A stretch of 64,000 nt of DNA from Rhodamnia argentea (Eukaryota > Streptophyta > Magnoliopsida > Myrtales > Myrtaceae): assembly GCF_020921035.1 (NCBI RefSeq), contig NC_063150.1, positions 27,947,826 to 28,011,825 of the forward strand. Reading direction: 5' to 3'. Below the pieces are notes generated by a model, which ran no database searches, had not been told where the DNA came from, and was given only the letters and a program-made list of their open reading frames with translations. The position numbers were made by a program, and so were the translations under genes. Of the stretch, positions 58,101 through 64,000 are shown piece by piece (position 1 is the first letter of the stretch; each line of letters begins with the position of its first letter).

Positions 58101-59505
58101 GGGGATAAGTACACCGAAAGTGCTATAACTTGTGCATGGCGCTTACTTGAAGCCATAACTTTTTTTTTTCGCTCATTTGAGTGTCACAACTTTTAAAATC
58201 GATCACTTAAGTACAAGCACCGATTTGTTTGGTTGGAAATCCTATGCGGTCCCCGAAAAATTTGACGTGGCATCACCGAAGCAATATTTTTAATTTTTTA
58301 ATGCACACGTGGATTTTTTTGAATTTTTTTATTTTTATTTTCTATTTTTTTCTCTTTTTTCTTACTGTTTTCATCCCTTGACCGGCGACCCCAATAGCAA
58401 GGTCCGCTGGCCCTCGGCCGGTGGGGCCGTGACGACCCTGCGCAAGGGCCGTCGCGGCCACACCATCCGCGGGTGAGGGCACAAAGGCTCTCACTAGATT
58501 TGGGCGAGGGCCTTCGCGGCCTCGCCGGCCATGGGTGAGGTGGCCCTTGCCTGAACCCGGAGACGGCCCTCTTCCCCGGACGAGCCGGTTGGGGCCGGCG
58601 AGGGTCACCAGCAACCCTCGCCGGCTAAGGGGAAGAAGACAAAGAAAAAAATAAAAGAAAAATAAAAATTTCAAAATAAATACAAAATAAAAAATTCCAA
58701 AAAACATTAAAAAAAATAAAAAAAATGCATATGTCAATGAAAAATTAATAAAGAAATAACAAAAAGTATACATATGATGATTTGTCGGAAGTAGGGGTGT
58801 GCATGGTCCGGGCCGGTCCGGTCCCGGCATGGAACCGGGGGCCGGACCGTAGTCCCGGCATGGAACCGAGGATCGGACCGTAGTCCCGGTCCCGGCCCAG
58901 TAGGACCGCTAACTATTGAAAATCTAGTCAACTTAATAAACTATGCCATGGTAAAGACATAGCGACTCGCTATGACTTTTATGATCGGCGAATTTGACTA
59001 AAATGTTCGAATTCAATACCAAATCCAACCATTACATGATAAAAACATCATCAACCGTACTCAAAAAAGCCCACAGAGAGAAAAGATGACAAAAAAAAAA
59101 GATGGAAAATAAGACTAAAAAGAGAGTCTTGAGGAGGAGAGTGCGACCGTGCAAGGTTGGGAAAAAAATGGGCAGTGGACTTTTATTATTATGTTTTGTT
59201 TTCAAATTTTTTTTTGCAATTGTATATATTTATATATAAATAATTATATATTATTGGCTGTCCGGTCCGGGCCGGACCGGTCCGATCCCAATACAAGAAA
59301 CCCGAGGACCGGAACATCCACCTCGAGGATCGGACCAACCCAGCACGTCCGGGCCGGTCCCGGGCCGGTCCGGTCTAGTTTGCACACCCCTAGTCAGAAG
59401 TGGCACTCAAGTAAATGATTTTTACTCAAGTGAGTGAAAAAAAAAATCATAACATTTAAGTGAACGTCGTACAAAAGTTATGACACTCATAGTAAACTTA
59501 TCTCT
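58101..59505. mobile_element. fold-back element with GC-rich core, host of a nested MITE
   Basis: Left end GATAAGTACACCGAAAGTGC and onwards ('ataacttgtgcatggcgcttacttgaag') pairs with the inverted right end (GATAAGTTTACTATGAGTGT, 'cataacttttgtacgacgttcactt'). The core (58375-58640) is GC-rich with CCGGCGAGGGT-type words, like the elements at 46.0 and 54.1 kb. A hAT MITE sits inside (58792-59392). The outer target duplication is uncertain; AATTTG occurs at both flanks. Confidence 0.6.
58792..59392. mobile_element. hAT-type MITE, nested
   Basis: Ends TAGGGGTGTGCA and, inverted, TAGGGGTGTGCA are a widespread plant hAT terminal repeat. It is flanked by an 8-bp duplication with one mismatch (GTCGGAAG at 58784, GTCAGAAG at 59393). 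The subterminal DNA is GC-rich with repeated CCGGTCC and GGCCGG words; a unit of about 31 bp is repeated twice near 58835-58890. Non-coding. Confidence 0.85.
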
Positions 59506-59649
59506 AATTTGACTTTTTGTTTTTTTGTCTAAACGACAACCGCTAAGTCTTTGTTTAATCAATTAGGTGCGATTGTGGATACCTCCATATGAAGTTGTCG
59601 CCCTTTCTGCTATAGTCCCAAAACCTAATATTTTTTTTTTCTTTTCTTG

Positions 59650-60070
59650 GTGTAACATCGGCATGGGGTACAGTATTGTAGGCATCAATGTCTGCTATGA
59701 TGGGAAATTTATTATTGGCATTGATTAGTGAAAATATGCTGGTCAAAATGACGGTACCATCATTGTCGTTGTAAGAATGCCATCATAGATTGATTTCGTG
59801 AGAGATGTAGTGCAATATTTATGATGCAAAATAGAAAAAAAATTGTACTATTGTGTTTTCGGGAAGAACTTGAACGATGGTTTGAGATACTTCCATGGTG
59901 ATAATGGTATTAAAGATATTACTTATCATTATCATCATGGTCGGGAAGCTAAAGTGTGTTGAATATTATGGTGATGATGCATTTGATGAAGATGATGAGA
60001 GCACTCAAGTAGGAGAAGCAGAAGATGGTATTGAAACGAGCATTTAGGTTGGGGATGGACCTATTTTAGA
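59650..60070 (+). pseudogene. relic of a MULE (MuDR-type) transposase N-terminus
   Basis: Broken plus-strand frames give SIVGINVCYDGKFIIGID, then LNDGLRYFHGDNGIKDITYHYHHGREAKV, then an acidic tail GDDAFDEDDESTQVGEAEDG. This order (YDGKF, DGLR...D, HGREAEVYVE, acidic stretch) is what I recall of the N-terminal region of plant Mutator-like transposases. Stops and frame changes show that it is dead. No catalytic core (DDE) or SWIM finger is seen nearby. Confidence 0.5.
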
Positions 60071-60124
60071 TGACAAAGTACATGAAAGGCAAGAGAGGCA
60101 GGACAGGGAGGAAATGGAGGCAAG

Positions 60125-60441
60125 ATATATAGCAAATTTAATCTTAAACCTTTTGACGATTTACCAATTTAATCTTAAACCTTTTAATTGTGACAATTTA
60201 ATCATAATTATTTTTGACAATTTATCAATTTAGTTCTAAATATTTTGACAATTTGTCAATGTAGTCATTTGAGACAATTATCCAAATAAGAGGTAAGGAC
60301 TAAATTGGCAAACTTCAAAAGATTTAGGATTGAAGTGATTTAATTGAAATGTTTAAGGTTGAAGTGGTACAATTGAAAGACCTAGGACTGAATGGACTGC
60401 CATACAGTGGATTTAAAACTTTTTGGATAATTTTTCCCGAG
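60125..60441. repeat. tandem/fold-back 'ttaaaccttttgac' repeat
   Basis: Left half: repeated TTTAATCTTAAACCTTTT(G/A) units. Right half: inverted units such as GATTTAGGATTGAAG. It is built like the arms of the fold-back elements. The right terminus (TTTTTGGATAATTTTTCCC) resembles their ends, but a matching left terminus is missing. Confidence 0.5.
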
Positions 60442-61225
60442 AAGAGTTAGTAAAAGACCGATATAATGATATTCGGAGAAACGAACATAAGGATGGGTTG
60501 ATCATTTTTCTTTTTAAGACGAAAAGGAATATCACCACTAATTCTATTTTTTTTTTAAAATTCAGGGTTAATAACTTAATTGGATGACAACATGTTTTGA
60601 CTTCATAGACAAATCGATAATCATATTAGTCGGCCGTAGAGGTGTCTAACGGGTGGGTCGAGTCGGGTTTGGGTCGGATTTGAATTGGGTCGAATATGGT
60701 CCGACCTATATTGACTCATTTAACCTGTTTTGATCCATTTTTATATAGTGCAAATTTAATGACTTATACCCGACTCGACCCATACCCGACCCGTATTTCT
60801 TAAACATTTCTATATTTAACTAAATCAAATCATACTTATTCTAATAATTTTATACAAAAAATAATATTGCTAAAACACTTTTATGAAATATAAATTTAGT
60901 AAAAAAATTTAACTTTTTTAAAGATATTTTTATTTTTATTTTCTTTTTTATTTTCACGTTTTTCTTTTCTTTCTTTTGTTTCCTTTTCCTTTTTCTTTAT
61001 TTTTCTTTTTTGCTCCTTCCTCCTCCCTCCTCCGTCCGTAACTCCTCTTACGTCCCCGGATTGCGGGGCTTCGGCGACGGCCGGCACCCCGGCAATCGGC
61101 CGTGTCTCGGCGTCTACGACTTGGCCGATCCAAGTGAACACGAGTTCACTTGAGGCCGGCGAGCTCGCAGTTCCCCAGATTCCGATGAGCTCGAGGCTCA
61201 CCAAATCCCATTCCCTTGGCCAAAT

Positions 61226-61465
61226 CCACCGAGCTTAGACTTGAAGTTGACGTCGAATTCGTCAAAGCATTTGCATGCCTTTTGATTCACATGCCGGTAA
61301 AGCACGGTGCCGACAAGCATCCCCCATGTACTGCGGGACGCTAAAGTTCCCAATTACGCACTTGTACATGCCCCTCATCGAGTTCGGGGTGCTCACCTTC
61401 AAGCTGTTCTTCCGCACCACGAAGCTCCCCCCGCAAGTGCCCACAGCAGCAGCCCGACGCTCGGT
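61226..61465 (-). pseudogene. captured fragment of a vacuolar sorting receptor (VSR) gene
   Basis: On the minus strand the frame reads [30 protein letters not shown] and, after a 1-nt frameshift near 61320, [18 protein letters not shown] then [15 protein letters not shown]. This follows the N-terminus of plant VSR/BP-80 receptors (FVVEKNSLKV, GNFGVPQYGG, LVGTVVYP, NQKGCKKFDDFD, FKSKPGG), the start of the PA domain that helps bind vacuolar cargo. A leucine-rich string just upstream in another frame ([10 protein letters not shown]) may be the old signal peptide. Only about 80 codons remain, so no receptor can be made. It could still be transcribed and yield small RNAs against true VSR genes (inference). 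Confidence 0.65.
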
Positions 61466-61849
61466 TTTTTAATCTGTTTGCCTTCGAACGGACGGTCCCA
61501 GTTTCGTTTCATGCCACAAAAACAATCTTTCTACCCACCTCTCGCTCTCTTCCTCTTTAGATCTTCACGTGATTCTGGGAGCTTCGGGATCGGAAATAGC
61601 AGAGACAAAGCCGACGACTCACGAGGTACGGTAAGAGTCTTACGGCAAAGGACTCGCCGGCTTGAAGGTGCCAATGTTTTCGGGCTCTCGATTGTCTTTA
61701 GGATCCATCTCTTTACACACGCATACGTACATATGCATATGAAACTAGCACCAGACCGTGTCCGTGTTGAAGTGACGAAGTTTGCCCGGAAAACAAGTTA
61801 AAGTGGCCTCCCCCTCATCGGTTATCGGGCCTTGCAGAGTTGAAAAATG

Positions 61850-61889
61850 GGTTAAAATATGGGTCAATGAAGTGACCCATATTTTAACC
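61850..61889. repeat. perfect 17-bp hairpin, 6-nt loop
   Basis: GGTTAAAATATGGGTCA (61850-61866) and its exact reverse complement (61873-61889) flank the loop ATGAAG. The GGGTCA word is like the hAT-like element's subterminal repeats. Confidence 0.9.
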
Positions 61890-61939
61890 TGTTTTTTTAG
61901 CTTCAGATTTTTACAACCCATTTTAGCTCATTTTAGAAA

Positions 61940-62378
61940 GGGAAAAAGCCACCAAAAACTCTAAACTATGCTCGTTGTGACACATTTACCCCAAAATTTT
62001 CTTTGTGATACAAAAAGCTCTAAACTTGTACGCATGTGACACATTTACCCAAAACTTATGGTCGTGTGACACATTTACCCTAAACTTTTTATTGTGACAC
62101 TAAAAACTCTAAACTTATAGGCATATGACACATTTATCCCAAATTTTGAGGTAAATGTGTCACATAGATATAAGTTTAAGATTTTTGATATCACAAAAAA
62201 ATATTTTCGGGTAAATATGTCATACGGGTACAAGTTTAGGGTTTTCGATGTTATAAGAAAAAGTTTAGGGTAAATGTGTCGCATGAGTAAAAGTTTGGGA
62301 TTTTTAGTGTCACAAAAAAAAGTTTAGGGTAAATGTATCACAGTTGACATAGTTCAAGGTTTTTGGTGGTTTTTTCCC
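61940..62378. mobile_element. Mutator-like fold-back MITE with perfect 9-bp target duplication
   Basis: A 439-bp element starting GGGAAAAAGCCACCAAAAAC, with the inverted end GGGAAAAAACCACCAAAAAC. Both flanks carry TTTTAGAAA (61931-61939 and 62379-62387). The arms are tandem, diverged copies of a unit containing GACACATTTACCC and 'aactctaaactta', so most of it is one large inverted repeat. It sits inside the hAT-like element and is therefore younger than it. Confidence 0.9.
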
Positions 62379-63252
62379 TTTTAGAAAAAGTGAGTTACCT
62401 ATGTAGAATGGGGCCACCTCAAACTGAGTTATAAAAAGGGTAGATGACCCATATTGCCGGCTCTAGTGGGCCGTATTAACCTTCTTAGGCACGGTAAGGA
62501 AGATTTTCCTGCTTTGCTCATTTCTGTTAAATGTAATATCATAGCATGTTACAGGGTCCTTAATATGTCCCATAGGGGAAAATAGTGTCTCGCACCTCTA
62601 TGGAGAAATTATATTTTTCCATGTCGATAAGAATCAAGAAATGTTGATAAAAGAAGGGCTGGCCAACCTTAGGGTTTGGTACAATAGGTGTGGAAATCGG
62701 AGAATTTCCGGTTCAAGAATTGAAGGTCATTCGTTTAAATCCCGTAAAATGTGGGTGAACCACGTATTCTAGGTTATGGTTACCCATGTAATTATAAGTC
62801 AGGATCTAACTGGTCCATGAGATTTAAAATTTATTATTTTATCTTGATCCATTTTAGCTTTTTTTTTTCAATATTTCGAGAGGCCTTGTTAGGAAGACAC
62901 GTGTATACATCTAATTGTTTTTTTTTTTTTTTTGGTAAGGAGTATACATCTAATTGTTCACTTTGATAAGAGACATAACACCATTTGGCAAAGCTGTTCA
63001 AATGAGATTTCCTAGGAAATTAGTGGGAGAGTGAAGTGGAATTCAGAAAAATGCTTGAATACTTCCATAGGATGAATCACTAACGATCCACCATTTTGAA
63101 CGAGGTACAAAATATGTATCCTTATTTCCATACACACTCAAAAGGACGATCATGTCCATCACCAATAAAAAGACAAGCCAAACACTTAAAATATAGAAGA
63201 CACAAAGCACCGCGAGTACTTCCAAATTTATTTGAGAGAACAACTTCCGGAA

Positions 63253-63817
63253 TCAAGCATAAGCATCGGGGTTCTGGAGGAGGTACGCTTCGACGACTTT
63301 GTACATTCCCAAGGCTCTCTCTTTGCCGGCTTTGACGTCTTCTTCTTTTAGCTCGAAATCGCCCTTGGTGTAGTACATGCTGGTCATCTTGTTCTTGCTC
63401 CCGCCGTCCGGCGTCGGCTCAAACTTAACTTTGTAAGTGATAGATTCAAACTTTTCCATCAATGGACCGCCTTCGATCAACGCGTATTTATACGTGAGCG
63501 TCTCCTCGTTCAGCTCGTCTACTCGGTTCTTGATGCAGCTGATTTGGCTACCTGCGTATGAAATGGGATAGTACGTGCTATTTAGATTTGAATCAATCAC
63601 ATCAATAGTTTAAAACCCTCGAGAAAGATTCACCTTCGGTGAAATTGATTTGCCTAATGCTTCCGGCTCCTCCTTCGCCCGGGACGATGTCGATACTCTT
63701 GATAGTTTGAGGCATGAGCTTGGGGATGAGGTTGTGGGAGTCCACGATCAAGGCCCTAAACAATCTCGCCGCGGGGATGGGGGAACTGTACTCATCCATG
63801 AACGTGAACACACCCAT
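63253..63817 (-). CDS. PR-10 / Bet v 1-like protein
   Basis: A cytosolic Bet v 1-fold, ligand-binding or defence protein. Exons 63634-63817 and 63253-63551 join to 160 aa. The start is set at MGVFTFMDEY, matching the 53.7-kb copy; upstream codons in frame are not Met-initiated. P-loop PGEGGAGSIRQ. Conserved TYKYALIEGGPLMEKFESI, KFEPTPDGGSKNKM and C-terminal [17 protein letters not shown]. The intron is in the family position. A TATAAATA box lies 101-108 bp upstream. Intact. It is the full-length sister of the exon 2 fragment at 57.0 kb, from which it differs by keeping exon 1 and promoter. Confidence 0.94.
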
Positions 63818-63917
63818 GATCGATCTCTGCAAAACTCGCTAGCGGAAATTATACCAAACGATGGAAAATCAACTTTGGTTGAGCTTTGGTGTGAAAGAGA
63901 CCGGCAAGGGAGGGCAG

Positions 63918-63925
63918 TATTTATA
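63918..63925 (-). promoter_or_regulatory. TATA box of the PR-10 gene at 63.3-63.8 kb
   Basis: TATAAATA on the minus strand, 101-108 bp upstream of the start codon. It is followed upstream by an AGGAGTCCTC-containing stretch that also occurs upstream of the 53.7-kb gene, so the proximal promoter is shared between the two. Confidence 0.7.
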
Positions 63926-64000
63926 GGTCCAAGAGGAGGAGTCCTCGTTGAATCGGGCCTATGTCCTGTTGGCTCCTAAAGCACCCAAGATGTCTTTCGT

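Larger units (their letters stand above)
60637..62465. mobile_element. hAT-like element carrying a host gene fragment
   Basis: Ends TAGAGGTGTCTAACGGGTGGGTC and, inverted, TAGAGCCGGCAATATGGGTC are alike. They are flanked by an 8-bp duplication with one mismatch (GTCGGCCG at 60629, GTGGGCCG at 62466), as for hAT. Subterminal GGGTCGGGT-type words are typical of the group. Inside are a GC-rich stretch, a vacuolar-sorting-receptor-like fragment (61226-61465), a 17-bp hairpin (61850-61889) and a nested fold-back element (61940-62378). No transposase is seen. The empty-site sequence in duplication copy A (GGTTGGCAG, about 56069) supports a later insertion. Confidence 0.68.
60515..63551. repeat. segmental duplication, copy B (with insertions)
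   Basis: Counterpart of 55970-57297, expanded by the 1.8-kb hAT-like insertion at 60637. This copy keeps the complete PR-10 gene; copy A has exon 2 only. Confidence 0.72.

Overview
The window is nuclear DNA of a flowering plant, most likely a woody eudicot. Evidence: GT-AG split genes of angiosperm-only families, AT-rich introns, and dense plant-type Copia, Mutator-like, hAT and LINE repeats. I cannot fix the species from the sequence alone.

Layout. (1) 1.8-2.9 kb: a group VII ERF transcription factor with the Met-Cys N-degron used for oxygen sensing (+). (2) 7.5-8.0 kb: a small glycine-rich protein of unknown role (-), with six tandem TGGGCT boxes upstream. (3) 9.9-20.1 kb: a complete 20-exon PX-PH-type phospholipase D zeta gene (+, 1110 aa). 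(4) 21.9-27.2 kb: a young Ty1/Copia element (-) with apparently identical 421-bp LTRs. (5) 29.2-31.6 kb: a clade E PP2C of the EGR type (+). (6) 32.9-37.3 kb: a seven-exon class 3 (DAG-lipase-like) lipase (-). (7) 40.9-42.0 kb: a heavy-metal-associated isoprenylated protein, HIPP (-). (8) 44.7-63.8 kb: a cluster of five PR-10/Bet v 1-like units, all on the minus strand. Three look intact, one has a premature stop, and one is a partial copy lacking exon 1.

The PR-10 cluster is broken up by transposons. These are a 5'-truncated LINE, several fold-back Mutator-like elements (two in the window with clear 9-10-bp target duplications), a hAT MITE nested in a fold-back element, a relic of a MULE transposase, and a larger hAT-like element. 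The last appears to carry a captured fragment of a vacuolar-sorting-receptor gene and is itself interrupted by a fold-back element. Flank similarity shows that the two distal PR-10 units arose by a local segmental duplication.

The host genes do not form a pathway. Several are plausibly stress or lipid-signalling genes (ERF-VII, PLD zeta, EGR PP2C, lipase, PR-10), but that is a statement about families, not evidence of co-regulation. I found no convincing undescribed system. The most novel points are the captured-gene hAT-like element, the fold-back family, a HIPP gene whose two introns are both in frame and stop-free (one GC-AG), and an snRNA-type promoter signature with no recognised RNA behind it.
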